A stretch of 64,000 nt of DNA from Rothia terrae (GTDB lineage: Bacteria; Actinomycetota; Actinomycetes; Actinomycetales; Micrococcaceae): the NCBI RefSeq assembly GCF_012396615.1, contig NZ_JAAXPV010000004.1, positions 82,656-146,655 on the forward strand, given 5' to 3'. Made by a program: the position numbers and the translations under genes. Every line of letters starts with the position of its first letter. Position 1 is the stretch's first letter. Below the pieces are notes generated by a model. The model had not been told where the DNA came from and did no database searches. It was given only the letters and a program-made list of their open reading frames with translations. Shown here piece by piece: positions 27,159 to 36,453 of this stretch.

Positions 27159-30065
27159 GTGGCTAAGCCCCGCGTTCACGAGATCGCAAAAGAACTCGGA
27201 ATTCCCTCTAAAGAAGCTCTCGGTAAGCTTCAGGAACTTGGCGAATTCGTCAAAAGCGCATCATCAACCTTGGAACCGCCGGTAGTTAAGAAGCTCCGCG
27301 CGGCATACCCCAACGCTGGTGGCGCATCAGAAAAAACTGCTCCCGCAGCTGACTCAAAGGCAGCACCTCAGCCCGCTGCAAAGAGCGAAACTTCATCTGC
27401 ACCCAAGCCCGGCGCACCTAAACCTGCGCCTAAGCCCGGTGCAGCTACTAAGAACAACGCACCTAAGCCCGGTGCCGTAAAGCCCAACGCTGGCGCACAA
27501 CAGAAGTCAAAAGCTTCAACTGCAAAGCCCGCATCCAACGCTAAGCCCGGCGCACCTCGCCCCGGCAACAACCCCTTCTCAACTAGCCAGGGTATGGGAC
27601 AGGCACCGAAGCCCGGTGCGCCCAAGCCTGCTGCGCCTAAGCCCGCAGCGCCTAAACCTGCGCCCAAGCCCGGTGCACCTCGCCCCGGCAACAACCCCTT
27701 CTCCTCTAACCAGGGAATGGGCAAGCGCAACGAAAACGGTCGCGGCGAAGGTCGCAACGGCGGTCCTCGCCCCAACGGCGGACGCAACCAGCGCGGCGAA
27801 AACCGTGGTGGCCCCCGTCCTGCCGGTGGCAACGGTGGTCCCCGTCCTAATGGCGGTCGCAACGGCCAGCGTCCTGCAGGCAACTCACCTCGCCCTGCCG
27901 GTGGCAACAACGCGCCCCGTCCCGCAGGCGGTAACAACGCACCGCGTCCCGCAGGTGGTGGTAACCGTCCTTCACCGAACATGATGCCCACCAAGATGAC
28001 TGCAACCCCGGCACCCGCACGCGGCGGTAATTCCGGTGGCGGCAACGGCCCTCGTCGCGGTGGCCCCGGTGGCGGCAACGGCGGCGGCTTCAACCGTGGC
28101 CCCGGTCGCGGTGGCCCCGGTGGCGGTCGCGGTAACGCACAGGGCGCATTCGGTCGCGGTGGCGGCAAGCGCAAGGGACGCAAGAACAAGCGTCGCGAGC
28201 AAGATCAGATTCAGGCACCCGTAGTAGGCGGCGTAGTAGTACCTCGCGGTAACGGCGACACCGTAGTTCGCCTGCGCCGTGGCGCGTCCATCATGGACTT
28301 TGCAGAGAAGATCAATGCGAACCCCGCTTCACTGATCACTGTGCTCTTCCACTTGGGCGAAATGGCAACTCAGACCCAGTCACTGGACGAAGAGACCTTC
28401 GAGCTGTTGGGCGCTGAGCTGGGCTACAAGGTCCAGATCGTCTCACCCGAAGACGAAGAGCGCGAACTGCTCGAGTCCTTCGACATCGACCTTGAGGCAG
28501 AAGCAAACGCTGAAGAGGAAAACGACAAGCTCAAATTCCGCTCACCGGTTGTCACCGTTATGGGTCACGTTGACCACGGTAAGACCCGCCTGCTGGATGC
28601 TATCCGTAACACCAACGTCATTGAAGGCGAAGCTGGCGGCATTACCCAGCACATTGGTGCGTACCAGATTCACACCGAAGTTGGCGGCGAAGAACGCTAC
28701 CTGACCTTCATCGATACCCCCGGTCACGAGGCGTTTACCGCTATGCGTGCCCGCGGTGCGAAGGTCACTGACATCGCTATCTTGGTTGTTGCAGCGGACG
28801 ATGGCGTTATGCCTCAGACCGTTGAAGCGCTCAACCACGCACAGGCAGCAGATGTGCCGATCGTGGTTGCAGTCAACAAGATCGATAAGGAAGGCGCTAG
28901 CCCCGATAAGATTCGTGGCCAGCTCACCGAATACGGCCTGGTGCCCGAAGAATACGGTGGCGACACCCTGTTCGTTGACGTTTCAGCTCGTCAGAGCCTG
29001 AACATCGATGAACTTCTCGAAGCTGTTGTACTGACCGCTGACGGCGCCCTTGAACTCAAGGCTAACCCCAATAAGGAAGCTCGCGGCGTTGCCATCGAAG
29101 CTAACCTTGATAAGGGACGCGGCGCCGTTGCAACCGTCCTCGTTCAGTCAGGTACCCTGCGCGTTGGCGATGCCATTGTTGCAGGTGTAGCTCACGGTCG
29201 TGTTCGCGCAATGTTCGATGAGAACGGCAACAACGTCGAAGAAGCTGGCCCCTCACGTCCTGTCCAGGTACTCGGTTTGTCAACCGTTCCCCGCGCAGGT
29301 GACACCTTCCTCGCAACCGAAGAAGAGCGCACCGCACGCCAGATCGCTGAAAAGCGTGAGGCAGCGGACCGTAACGCACAGCTGGCTAAGCGTCGCAAGC
29401 GCGTTACCCTCGAATCATTCGACGAGGCCGTTGCAGAGGGCAAGATGGACACCCTCAACCTCATCATCAAGGGCGACGTCTCCGGTGCTGTTGAAGCACT
29501 TGAAGAGTCACTCATGAAGATTGATGCCGGTGGCGACGAAGTTCAGCTTCGCGTCATCCACCGCGGTGTGGGTGCTATTACTCAGAACGACGTGAACCTG
29601 GCAACCGTCGATAACGCTGTGATCATCGGCTTCAACGTTCGCCCCGCAGAGCGCGTTGCAGAACTTGCAGACCGCGAAGGCGTAGAGATGAAGTTCTACT
29701 CCGTCATCTACCGCGCGATTGAAGAAATTGAGCAGGCTGTTAAGGGCATGCTCAAGCCTGAGTACGAAGAAGTTGAACTTGGTTCAGCAGAAGTACGCGA
29801 AGTATTCCGCTCCTCCAAGTGGGGTAACATCGCAGGTTCAATCGTTCGCGACGGTCTGATCAAGCGTAACGCTAACGCTCGCTTGGTACGTGACGGCTCC
29901 GTTGTTGCAGATAAGCTCAAGATCGAATCACTGCGTCGCTTCAAGGACGATGCAACCGAGGTCCGCGAGGGCTACGAGTGTGGTATTGGTCTTGGCTCCT
30001 TCAACGACATCAAGGAAGGCGACATCATCGAGACTTGGGAGATGCGCGAGAAGCCTCGCGTCTAA
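27159..30065 (+). CDS. infB: Translation initiation factor IF-2
   Basis: GTPase that brings fMet-tRNA to the 30S subunit. 968 residues. The short IF2N motif ([19 protein letters not shown]) is followed by a disordered Pro/Ala/Gly/Arg-rich region to about residue 350, which includes a duplicated module ([15 protein letters not shown], twice) and several PRPAGGN repeats. A second IF2N motif then precedes the G domain: GHVDHGKT (about 469), DTPGHEAF (about 519), NKID (about 573), and domains 2-4 to the C terminus. GTG start with AGGAG upstream. Confidence 0.96.
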   Translation: MAKPRVHEIAKELGIPSKEALGKLQELGEFVKSASSTLEPPVVKKLRAAYPNAGGASEKTAPAADSKAAPQPAAKSETSSAPKPGAPKPAPKPGAATKNNAPKPGAVKPNAGAQQKSKASTAKPASNAKPGAPRPGNNPFSTSQGMGQAPKPGAPKPAAPKPAAPKPAPKPGAPRPGNNPFSSNQGMGKRNENGRGEGRNGGPRPNGGRNQRGENRGGPRPAGGNGGPRPNGGRNGQRPAGNSPRPAGGNNAPRPAGGNNAPRPAGGGNRPSPNMMPTKMTATPAPARGGNSGGGNGPRRGGPGGGNGGGFNRGPGRGGPGGGRGNAQGAFGRGGGKRKGRKNKRREQDQIQAPVVGGVVVPRGNGDTVVRLRRGASIMDFAEKINANPASLITVLFHLGEMATQTQSLDEETFELLGAELGYKVQIVSPEDEERELLESFDIDLEAEANAEEENDKLKFRSPVVTVMGHVDHGKTRLLDAIRNTNVIEGEAGGITQHIGAYQIHTEVGGEERYLTFIDTPGHEAFTAMRARGAKVTDIAILVVAADDGVMPQTVEALNHAQAADVPIVVAVNKIDKEGASPDKIRGQLTEYGLVPEEYGGDTLFVDVSARQSLNIDELLEAVVLTADGALELKANPNKEARGVAIEANLDKGRGAVATVLVQSGTLRVGDAIVAGVAHGRVRAMFDENGNNVEEAGPSRPVQVLGLSTVPRAGDTFLATEEERTARQIAEKREAADRNAQLAKRRKRVTLESFDEAVAEGKMDTLNLIIKGDVSGAVEALEESLMKIDAGGDEVQLRVIHRGVGAITQNDVNLATVDNAVIIGFNVRPAERVAELADREGVEMKFYSVIYRAIEEIEQAVKGMLKPEYEEVELGSAEVREVFRSSKWGNIAGSIVRDGLIKRNANARLVRDGSVVADKLKIESLRRFKDDATEVREGYECGIGLGSFNDIKEGDIIETWEMREKPRV

Positions 30066-30141
30066 GCCTAAGACTTTGACTCGTTAGGGTGTGGGCTGGC
30101 ACAGCAGGTGCCAGCCCACACCTATTTTCAATTAATATCCA

Positions 30142-30239
30142 GAGTGCACATTGTAGAGAGACGCCGCTACGTCGGCTTCCCTTAAACGCCAGCCCCGATG
30201 CCAGCCGACTAGGCGGCATCCCTCCAACGCTGTGTACTC
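30142..30239 (+). repeat. Dispersed structured intergenic element, copy B
   Basis: Arms 30142-30167 and 30213-30239 are complementary with a few bulges (gagtgcacattg... against ...cgctgtgtactc). Inside, gtcggc (30171-30176) pairs with gccgac around a core, ttcccttaaacgccagcccc, shared with copy E. It lies between infB and rbfA. Confidence 0.7.
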
Positions 30240-30308
30240 ATACCACGTGAGATTTTTACTAGTTGGTAAACTGGTGAGCAGACTAATTTTCATCAAAAGG
30301 AGAACATC

Positions 30309-30752
30309 ATGGCTGATGCAGCACGTGCCGCACGACTTGCGGACCGCATTAAGGTAATTGTCGCTCAGGCGCTGGAACGCCGTATCAAGGATCCCCGCCT
30401 GGGATTTATCACCGTGACCGATGCGCGCGTTACGAACGATTTGCAGCACGCAACGGTTTACTACACCGTGTACGGTAGCGAAGAAGAGCAGGCATCAACT
30501 CGCGCTGCTCTGGAATCAGCTAAGGGCATTTTGCGTTCAGAGGTTGGTAAGAACATCACCGCTCGTTTGACCCCGACTCTGACTTTTGTTGCTGACGAGG
30601 TTCCTGTGAACGCCGCTCACCTTGAGGACTTGCTACGCAAAACCCGCGAACGCGACGCGGAGCTGGCCGCAGCGTCAGAGGGTGCTCAGTACGCGGGCGA
30701 TGCTGATCCTTACAAGAAGGCTGACGAAGAAGACGCCGAGGAACAGGCTTAA
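30309..30752 (+). CDS. rbfA: Ribosome-binding factor A
   Basis: 30S maturation factor acting on the 16S rRNA 5' end. 147 residues, KH-like core: RLADRIKVIVAQALERRIKDPRLGFITVTDARVT in the first 45 residues (read in parts) and TLTFVADEVP near the end. An acidic tail after about residue 115 is actinobacterial. AAAAGGAGA precedes the ATG. Followed by truB after 3 bases. Confidence 0.94.
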   Translation: MADAARAARLADRIKVIVAQALERRIKDPRLGFITVTDARVTNDLQHATVYYTVYGSEEEQASTRAALESAKGILRSEVGKNITARLTPTLTFVADEVPVNAAHLEDLLRKTRERDAELAAASEGAQYAGDADPYKKADEEDAEEQA

Positions 30753-30755
30753 ATT

Positions 30756-31832
30756 TTGGCGAAGAAAACACCTGAGGGTCCTTCCGGTCTGGTTGTTATT
30801 GATAAGCCTGCGGGTATGACGAGCCACGATGTGGTCTCGCGTATGCGCCGGCTTGCTGGCACTCGACGTGTAGGGCATGCAGGCACGCTTGATCCGATGG
30901 CTACCGGCGTCCTCATTCTTGGCGTCAATAAGGCGACTAAGTTGCTGACGTGGGTGGTAGGGGAGTCAAAAACCTATACCACCACTATCCGTTTGGGCTT
31001 GGGAACTATCACCGACGATGCTGAGGGCGATGTAATAAGCGTTGCCGATTCGGCACGCGTTGAGAGCATCACCGAGCAGTGGATCAAGGACGCCAGCGCC
31101 CAGCTGACCGGTGAGATTATGCAGGTGCCGTCGTCGGTATCGGCTATCAAGGTTGACGGTGTGCGTTCGTACGCGCGCGTGCGTTCGGGGCAGGAAGTGA
31201 AGCTTGAGGCTCGTCCCATTACGGTTGATGAGTTTTCTATCGAGTCCGTGACGCGCAAGGTAGTGGAGGGGCCTGAGCATATTGTCGATATGACGGGTGA
31301 ACCGGTTGAAGGTACTGAATTGCCGGCACAGGCATCGGTGATTGACGTTGAAGCTACCGTTTCGTGTTCCTCAGGTACGTACATTCGTGCCTTGGCGCGA
31401 GATCTTGGCGCAGCGCTGGGTACTTCGGCTCACCTGATAGCACTGCGACGCACTCGTATTGGAGAGGTTGAGGTAGCGAGCGCTGCTACCTTGGAACAGT
31501 TGCAGTTTATTAAGGATCGAGCTCCTGATCAGCCGCTACCGATGCTGTCATTAGAGGACGCAGCTCGTAAGTTATTTGGTAGCCGCGCGTTGAGCGGTGC
31601 AGAAGCTACGGATATTTCAAACGGGCGTCGCATCACTCCCACCGATAATGGTGGGGAGTCTGAGACACCTGCGGCTAAGAGCAAACATGCCAGCACCGCC
31701 GGTATCAGTGCGGCATTTGCTCCCGACGGAACCCTCGTGGCGCTGATTGAAAATAAGAAGTGGCGAGGACACCTGGTGGCAGCGCCCGTGCTTGTTTTTG
31801 AATCTGGCAAAACTTTTGGAGAAAACTCATGA
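30756..31832 (+). CDS. truB: tRNA pseudouridine-55 synthase
   Basis: Makes pseudouridine 55 in the T-loop of tRNAs. 358 residues; the catalytic aspartate is D48 in GHAGTLDPMATGVL (42-55), with other TruB stretches SSVSAIKVDGVRSYARVR and CSSGTYIRALARDLG. There is a loop insertion (about 175-200) and a C-terminal PUA-like part. TTG start, chosen for GAGGAACAGG upstream. Its stop overlaps the ATG of the next gene. Confidence 0.93.
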   Translation: MAKKTPEGPSGLVVIDKPAGMTSHDVVSRMRRLAGTRRVGHAGTLDPMATGVLILGVNKATKLLTWVVGESKTYTTTIRLGLGTITDDAEGDVISVADSARVESITEQWIKDASAQLTGEIMQVPSSVSAIKVDGVRSYARVRSGQEVKLEARPITVDEFSIESVTRKVVEGPEHIVDMTGEPVEGTELPAQASVIDVEATVSCSSGTYIRALARDLGAALGTSAHLIALRRTRIGEVEVASAATLEQLQFIKDRAPDQPLPMLSLEDAARKLFGSRALSGAEATDISNGRRITPTDNGGESETPAAKSKHASTAGISAAFAPDGTLVALIENKKWRGHLVAAPVLVFESGKTFGENS

Positions 31833-32203
31833 TGATTGCAGGACTCGATTTGTGGTTCTGGATTTGTGTAGTGCTCGGAACAGTGTCGACTGTTATTTGC
31901 GTGATTCAATTTTTGCGCGGAGTGGCAGCGGACGACTGGTCGCAGGGCTCGATTATCGTCTTGCAGGGTTTCTTGATGGTCTACTTTGTAGGTTCAATCA
32001 TCATGCAACTTGTGACCGATGGTCCTAAGGGCGACTGGCTTGAGTACTACGGGTACCTGCTGACCGCCATGATTATTCCAGCGGGCACGCTCACATGGTC
32101 ACTTTCGGAACGCACCAAATGGTCAACACTAGTGCTGGGCGTCACCGGACCTGTTCTGATCATCATGGTTCTTCGCATGAACCAGCTGTGGTACTACTAC
32201 TAA
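31829..32203 (+). CDS. Four-helix membrane protein of unknown function
   Basis: 124 residues with four hydrophobic segments (WFWICVVLGTVSTVICVI, IIVLQGFLMVYFVGSIIM, YLLTAMIIPAGTLTW, LVLGVTGPVLIIMVL). No recognised domain. It overlaps the truB stop by 4 bases (ATGATGA context), so it is translationally coupled. The next gene is another small membrane protein; the two may act together, but this is inference. Confidence 0.75.
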   Translation: MMIAGLDLWFWICVVLGTVSTVICVIQFLRGVAADDWSQGSIIVLQGFLMVYFVGSIIMQLVTDGPKGDWLEYYGYLLTAMIIPAGTLTWSLSERTKWSTLVLGVTGPVLIIMVLRMNQLWYYY

Positions 32204-32256
32204 AAACAGCTCACCTCTTTGCTTTACCACACCATCATCTTGTGAAAGGTACTTTC

Positions 32257-32667
32257 ATGGCTGAACACGCCAAAAACCGAGGCTTTGGTCGCCTGCTGGT
32301 TGTTATCTACGCTGTCTTTTCGCTCTCTGCTACAGCCCGCGCGCTATACCAGGTGCTCCGTAAGTTCGATCAGGCACCGCTGTCTATCAGCCTCTCGGCT
32401 GTCTCAGCCATCATTTACATTGTGGCAACCGTGGCCCTTGCAAAACGTGGCGTCAACGCGTGGAAGCTCTCTTTAGCCGCTGTGTCTACCGAAATGGTGG
32501 GCGTCCTGCTCATCGGAATTTTCTCGTTCGTGCGCCCCGACCTCTTTGAGATTGCCTCGGTCTGGTCACACTTCGGCTCAGGCTACGGCTACATACCGCT
32601 GATTCTGCCGATGGTCGGACTGTGGTGGCTAAACCGTACCAAACCAGCCACCGCCCACACCGCGTAA
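32257..32667 (+). CDS. Small membrane protein of unknown function
   Basis: 136 residues, four hydrophobic helices (LLVVIYAVFSLSATARALYQ, SLSAVSAIIYIVATVALA, VGVLLIGIFSFV, YIPLILPMVGLWWL). It resembles small actinobacterial membrane proteins encoded between truB and ribF; function unknown. GAAAGG precedes the ATG at 32257. It is followed by a strong terminator, closing the rbfA-truB operon. Confidence 0.78.
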   Translation: MAEHAKNRGFGRLLVVIYAVFSLSATARALYQVLRKFDQAPLSISLSAVSAIIYIVATVALAKRGVNAWKLSLAAVSTEMVGVLLIGIFSFVRPDLFEIASVWSHFGSGYGYIPLILPMVGLWWLNRTKPATAHTA

Positions 32668-32677
32668 TTTGTTGCTC

Positions 32678-32712
32678 AACCCGCGTCCTGCAATGATCAG
32701 GACGCGGGTTTT
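32678..32712 (+). terminator. Rho-independent terminator
   Basis: Perfect stem aacccgcgtcctg / caggacgcgggtt with four T residues, after the small membrane-protein gene. Confidence 0.93.
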
Positions 32713-32792
32713 ACGTTGTAGAAAGCTAAACTTTAGGGGCAAAAGCGTTAGGCGCGTTAGGATAGATACGTCCCACTACTTCAAGGAGAACA

Positions 32793-33752
32793 GTGCAACG
32801 CTTCACCGAGCTTGAGCAGATTCCCACCGACTTTGGCCCCAGCGTGGTTACGGTAGGAAACTTTGACGGCGCGCACGTAGGGCACACCCGCGTCATGGAA
32901 CGGGTGGTACAGATTGCGCGCGACAACCAGCTGGCGTCCGTGGGTGTCTCTTTCGACCCGCATCCGGCGGTGGTGCACAACCCTAACGTCGATCACGTTG
33001 AGATTATGGGGCAAGAAGATCGTCAGCGCTTCTTTGAAGACATGGGCCTTGAGAACTACGTCCTGTTGCACTACGACTTAAAATTCGCCTCACAAACCCC
33101 TGAAGAGTTTGTCAAAAATGTGTTCGTTGATGCCTTGCACGCACGCTGGGTTGTCATCGGCGACGACGTGCGGTTTGGTTACCGGAATTCCGGTGACCTC
33201 AACACCATGATTGAGCTCGGCAAAAAATACGGGTTTGAGGTAGAAGCGGTGGAAGACCTGACGCACGAGTCTCAGCGTCGCTGCTCTTCTACCTGGATTC
33301 GTGAGCTTCTGACCGACGGAAAAGTTGATGAGGCAGCCCAGATTCTTGGCCGTAACCATCTGATGCATGGAGAAATCGTACACGGTGCTGCCCGCGGTCG
33401 CGAGTTAGGGTTTCCCACTGCGAATATGAGCTTTGACTCAGACGGTTTTGTGCCGGCTGACGGTGTTTACGCCGGCTGGCTTACCGACGCGCACGGTAAC
33501 AAGTGGCCGGTGGCAACGTCCATTGGCACCAACCCCACCTTTGAGGGCGTGGAGCAGCGTCAGGTGGAGTCATTCGTTATTGGACGCCCCGAAGAACGCG
33601 TTGAAGACTTCAACCTCTACGGTCAACGCGTTATTCTCGAGTTCGTCCAGCGTCTACGACCGATGGTGGCTTACCGCGGAGTTGAAGCGCTTATCGAGCA
33701 GATGAACCAGGACGTTGAACAAGCAAAAGAAGTGCTGGGGCTTACTGCATAA
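32793..33752 (+). CDS. ribF: Bifunctional riboflavin kinase / FMN adenylyltransferase
   Basis: Makes FMN and then FAD. 319 residues. The N-terminal nucleotidyltransferase domain has GNFDGAHVGHTRVM (about 20-33); the C-terminal riboflavin kinase domain has GRELGFPTANM (about 200-210) and DGVYAGWL. GTG start with AAGGAGA upstream. It is the usual neighbour of truB in bacteria. Confidence 0.95.
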   Translation: MQRFTELEQIPTDFGPSVVTVGNFDGAHVGHTRVMERVVQIARDNQLASVGVSFDPHPAVVHNPNVDHVEIMGQEDRQRFFEDMGLENYVLLHYDLKFASQTPEEFVKNVFVDALHARWVVIGDDVRFGYRNSGDLNTMIELGKKYGFEVEAVEDLTHESQRRCSSTWIRELLTDGKVDEAAQILGRNHLMHGEIVHGAARGRELGFPTANMSFDSDGFVPADGVYAGWLTDAHGNKWPVATSIGTNPTFEGVEQRQVESFVIGRPEERVEDFNLYGQRVILEFVQRLRPMVAYRGVEALIEQMNQDVEQAKEVLGLTA

Positions 33753-33779
33753 CAGCCAATGCTTATCCCAGGTCATACC

Positions 33780-33891
33780 TGTAAACGAACGCAGAGGGTG
33801 GCAAACTGGCATGAATTATCCCGTAAGCGAATCGCATCGGTCGAGAAGGAATGCTGAGTCGCCAGCTACGTTTGTCTCGCTATGTTTGCGC
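33780..33891 (-). repeat. Dispersed structured intergenic element, copy D (diverged)
   Basis: Read on the minus strand it has a 5' arm, a core with gcattccttctcgac, and a 3' arm beginning gccagtttgccaccctctgc, similar to the 3' arm of copy E (gccagttgtttggcgagtcc). The plus-strand core gcgaatcgcatcggtcgaga resembles copy C. Arm pairing is partial, so membership is less certain. Confidence 0.4.
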
Positions 33892-33939
33892 AACGATTTC
33901 AAGCTCTAACCAATAAACCTCACTACACGTATCTACAAA

Positions 33940-33973
33940 AGCGGGGTGCTTCCATGAAAGAAAGCACCCCGCT
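33940..33973 (+). terminator. Hairpin in the ribF / aldo-keto reductase gap
   Basis: Stem agcggggtgctt / aagcaccccgct with a short loop, between the convergent 3' ends. A second imperfect hairpin (33994-34028) lies nearer the aldo-keto reductase. Confidence 0.75.
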
Positions 33974-34055
33974 GTTGCGGTGTTACTCAACGAAGCTTGG
34001 CGCAAACCTTTGTGGGAGGTTCGCCAGCTGACGGATAACGCCTCAATCTCGCCCG

Positions 34056-34883
34056 CTACATCTCCTGATGCGTGCGCGGATCAAAACCGGAGAAGCTAAT
34101 GCCGGTATGCAACATCTTGATGCGATTCATCTGCTCTTCAGTCAGCTCCCAATTAAACAGCTGCAAGTTCTCAACCTGACGCTTATCATTGGCAGTCTTA
34201 ACAATCGGCAAGATATTGGACTGTACATTCCATCGCAAAACTACCTGCGCTGGCGTGCAACCGGTTTCGCGGGCAATATCCTTAATGACATCATGATCGA
34301 GTACATCTTTACCCCGACCCAGAGGTGACCACGCCTGAGTAACGATAGCGTTTTGCTGGTGATACTCACGCAGTTTTTCCTGCTGGTAAGCGGGCTGAAC
34401 CTCAACCTGATTAACCGCGGGAGTCTCACCGGTTGCATCCTTCAAAGCCTCGATATGTTCGGGCAAGAAATTGGAGACACCAATAGACTTGACTAATCCT
34501 GCATCGCGAAGTTCAACCATGGCGCGCCACGTATCCACAAACTTATTGTTCATGGGGTTAGGCCAGTGAATCAGGTACATATCCACATAATCTAGACCCA
34601 GGCGTTCCAAAGATTCCTGCAACGATGCTTTAGTGGTCTCGTAACCGTGATGACGGCCAGGAACCTTCGTTTGCACAAAGAGGTTGCTACGATCTGCGCC
34701 GCTGAACTTGATACCGCGTCCGACACCGATTTCGTTCTCGTAGTTCACTGCGGTATCAATCAGACGCCAGCCATTGAGGATGGCCTCAGAGACATGGACT
34801 TCTGCCTCAACGTTCTTCAACGGGTAGGTACCAAAACCAACGGCAGGGATTTTATGACCGTCACGAAGGGTATGTTCAATCAT
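34056..34883 (-). CDS. Aldo/keto reductase
   Basis: 275-residue NADPH-dependent carbonyl reductase of the 2,5-diketo-gluconate-reductase branch. The catalytic tetrad is complete: D43 and Y48 (DTAVNYEN), K73 (VQTKV) and H106 (LIHWPNP). C-terminal cofactor residues are in PIVKTANDKRQVEN. The natural substrate is unknown. Its start overlaps the mtnN stop by 8 bases (ATGATTGA), so it is the last gene of the luxS-mtnN operon and is translationally coupled. Confidence 0.92.
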   Translation of the reverse strand: MIEHTLRDGHKIPAVGFGTYPLKNVEAEVHVSEAILNGWRLIDTAVNYENEIGVGRGIKFSGADRSNLFVQTKVPGRHHGYETTKASLQESLERLGLDYVDMYLIHWPNPMNNKFVDTWRAMVELRDAGLVKSIGVSNFLPEHIEALKDATGETPAVNQVEVQPAYQQEKLREYHQQNAIVTQAWSPLGRGKDVLDHDVIKDIARETGCTPAQVVLRWNVQSNILPIVKTANDKRQVENLQLFNWELTEEQMNRIKMLHTGISFSGFDPRTHQEM

Positions 34884-35658
34884 CGTTTTCTTCTCTCAAC
34901 CAGTGAGTTTCTGACTGCACTAAGCGCGCAATCAGAGCTGTAGAAAGCTGAGCTGAGCGTTCAGAGACAATCTCGCCAGCCATATGGAAGTCCTGGTCAG
35001 CGGCAGGTCCGCACAAATCTGAGATACCGCGGATCGCAATAAAAGGAACCTCACGCGATGAGGCAACCTGGGCAATAGCGGTGGTTTCCATGTCGGTCGA
35101 AATAGCCTGGGAGAAAATCTCACGGGTGTCTTTCACATTGTGCGCGGTGACGAATGAACCACCGGCAAGCATGGTGTCAACGAAAACATTGCCCTCGCCC
35201 TGATAATCAGCGGCAACTTCGCGAGCTACCTCTAACAGCTCAGCTGAGGTCGAGTACTTCTCCGGCATGCCGGGCACCTGACCGCGAACATAACCGAAAG
35301 CCGTCGCATCCGCATCGGTGTAGGTGTAATCCAAACCAACAGCAAGGTCACCCACATTAATGTCCTGACGCAGACCACCTGCAGTACCAGCAGAAATAAC
35401 GACGCGCGGGTTGGGCACGAGTTCCAACGCCACGGTGAAAGCAGTTGCCGCGTTCACCAAACCGATTTTTGAGCGCACCAGCAAAAGCGGCACATCAGAG
35501 TTCTCAAGTTTCAGCGTACGCGGATAATAGTGAGCTTCACCCACCATGAAATCCTGAGCCGCTACCTCGGTTTTATCGAGAAACGGACCAGCTTCTTCAT
35601 CCATCGCTACTTGAACGATAACGCCGTTCTCAAAACCGGTCAGCGCCTGATGCGACAC
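34876..35658 (-). CDS. mtnN: 5'-methylthioadenosine/S-adenosylhomocysteine nucleosidase
   Basis: Removes adenine from MTA and SAH; with LuxS it detoxifies SAH and yields homocysteine. 260 residues of the PNP/UDP fold: AMDEEAGPF near the N terminus, SAGTAGGLRQDINVGDLAVG in the centre, STDMETTAIAQVASSREVPF and RGISDLCG with the catalytic Asp. The frame is open to 35679; the GTG at 35658 is preferred because AAAAGG lies upstream and it overlaps the luxS stop by one base (TAGTG). Confidence 0.9.
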   Translation of the reverse strand: MSHQALTGFENGVIVQVAMDEEAGPFLDKTEVAAQDFMVGEAHYYPRTLKLENSDVPLLLVRSKIGLVNAATAFTVALELVPNPRVVISAGTAGGLRQDINVGDLAVGLDYTYTDADATAFGYVRGQVPGMPEKYSTSAELLEVAREVAADYQGEGNVFVDTMLAGGSFVTAHNVKDTREIFSQAISTDMETTAIAQVASSREVPFIAIRGISDLCGPAADQDFHMAGEIVSERSAQLSTALIARLVQSETHWLREENDD

Positions 35659-36131
35659 TACGCCATCACCTTTTCCCACTCGCTACGACCAGCTAGGAAG
35701 GTGCGAACAGCGTCCTGAGCTTCTTCCAAAGAGTGGTTAGCGCCCCACCCGCACTGAACCTCGTTAGCAGCGGGAACCTCGGTCGCTGACAGAAGATCGT
35801 TCATAGAAGCCTCAAGCACGGGCAAGAAGTCTTCAAGCTCTAGACCCAAAGTCAGAGCGTAGAAACCCGTCTGGCAACCCATGGGGGAGAAGTCAATGAG
35901 CGCATCGGTATGGTTACGCATGTGGTGAGCAGTCATGTGCTCAATGGAGTGTACAGCCTTCATGCCCAAGTGACCCTTGTTGGGCTGGGTAAAGCGCACA
36001 TCGTACTTAATCAGCACATCGCCACCGGGCAAGGTCTTACGATCTGCTACACGCACGTAGGGTGCAGCAACAGCGGTGTGGTCGAGATCGAATGACTCAA
36101 CATTGGTCTTGTCTTTAGAGAAGTTTTCCAT
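35658..36131 (-). CDS. luxS: S-ribosylhomocysteine lyase
   Basis: Cleaves S-ribosylhomocysteine to homocysteine and DPD, the precursor of autoinducer 2. 157 residues from the ATG at 36131 (TGGAGAC upstream; the longer frame to 36206 is not family-like). The metal-binding HSIEH (61-65), catalytic Cys86 in [10 protein letters not shown] and ligand Cys127 in [10 protein letters not shown] are intact. Operon with mtnN and an aldo/keto reductase. Whether AI-2 is sensed or only a by-product cannot be told here. Confidence 0.95.
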   Translation of the reverse strand: MENFSKDKTNVESFDLDHTAVAAPYVRVADRKTLPGGDVLIKYDVRFTQPNKGHLGMKAVHSIEHMTAHHMRNHTDALIDFSPMGCQTGFYALTLGLELEDFLPVLEASMNDLLSATEVPAANEVQCGWGANHSLEEAQDAVRTFLAGRSEWEKVMA

Positions 36132-36453
36132 GTCTCCATTCTTTCGCAGAACCACAGTGTTTGCTAGTGCGGCATACCTTTCACGCTGACAGCGTGTTTT
36201 AGGCAACTATTCACAGAGCGGGTTTAGAGTTGAGAGTGAGAACAACGCTGGTACAAGCTGTGCACCACCGGATGCGCTGAAAATAGGCGGTAATCACGCA
36301 CTATTGCCTGCTGGCGTCGGGACTGGTGTGAATCGCAGATCGAGCGCCCCGCGCGAGATCCGCGAGAGGGACTGCAGGCGATTGCGTGATTGCCGTACCA
36401 GCCCAGACTACGCAGATATTTTGTACTGGCACCACAAAAGAAAGGTATCGATT
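36132..36453. other. 322-base gap upstream of luxS
   Basis: Non-coding space between divergent luxS and a small membrane-protein gene. It contains repeat copy C (36288-36395), and an outer pair gctggtac (about 36248) / gtaccagc (about 36396) that could extend its stem. An open frame crossing it from 36304 is an artefact of the repeat. Confidence 0.7.
36288..36395 (-). repeat. Dispersed structured intergenic element, copy C
   Basis: Arms 36288-36311 (cggtaatcacgcactattgc and onward) and 36374-36395 (gcaggcgattgcgtgattgc and onward) are complementary over about 22 bases. The core 36312-36375 carries gtgaatcgcag, gagcgcc and atccgcgagagggactgc, matching the reverse complement of the copy A core closely, while the arms are different sequences that nevertheless still pair. 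On the minus strand it lies in the upstream region of luxS. Confidence 0.75.

Noticed and set aside
27368..28224. Long Pro/Leu- and Ala/Val-rich ORFs on other frames of infB
   Set aside because: They are shadows of the GC-rich repeats coding for the Pro/Gly/Arg region of IF-2 and have no ribosome sites.
30132..30449. 105-codon minus-strand ORF across repeat copy B and rbfA
   Set aside because: Runs through a structured repeat and antisense to rbfA without a ribosome site or recognisable domain.
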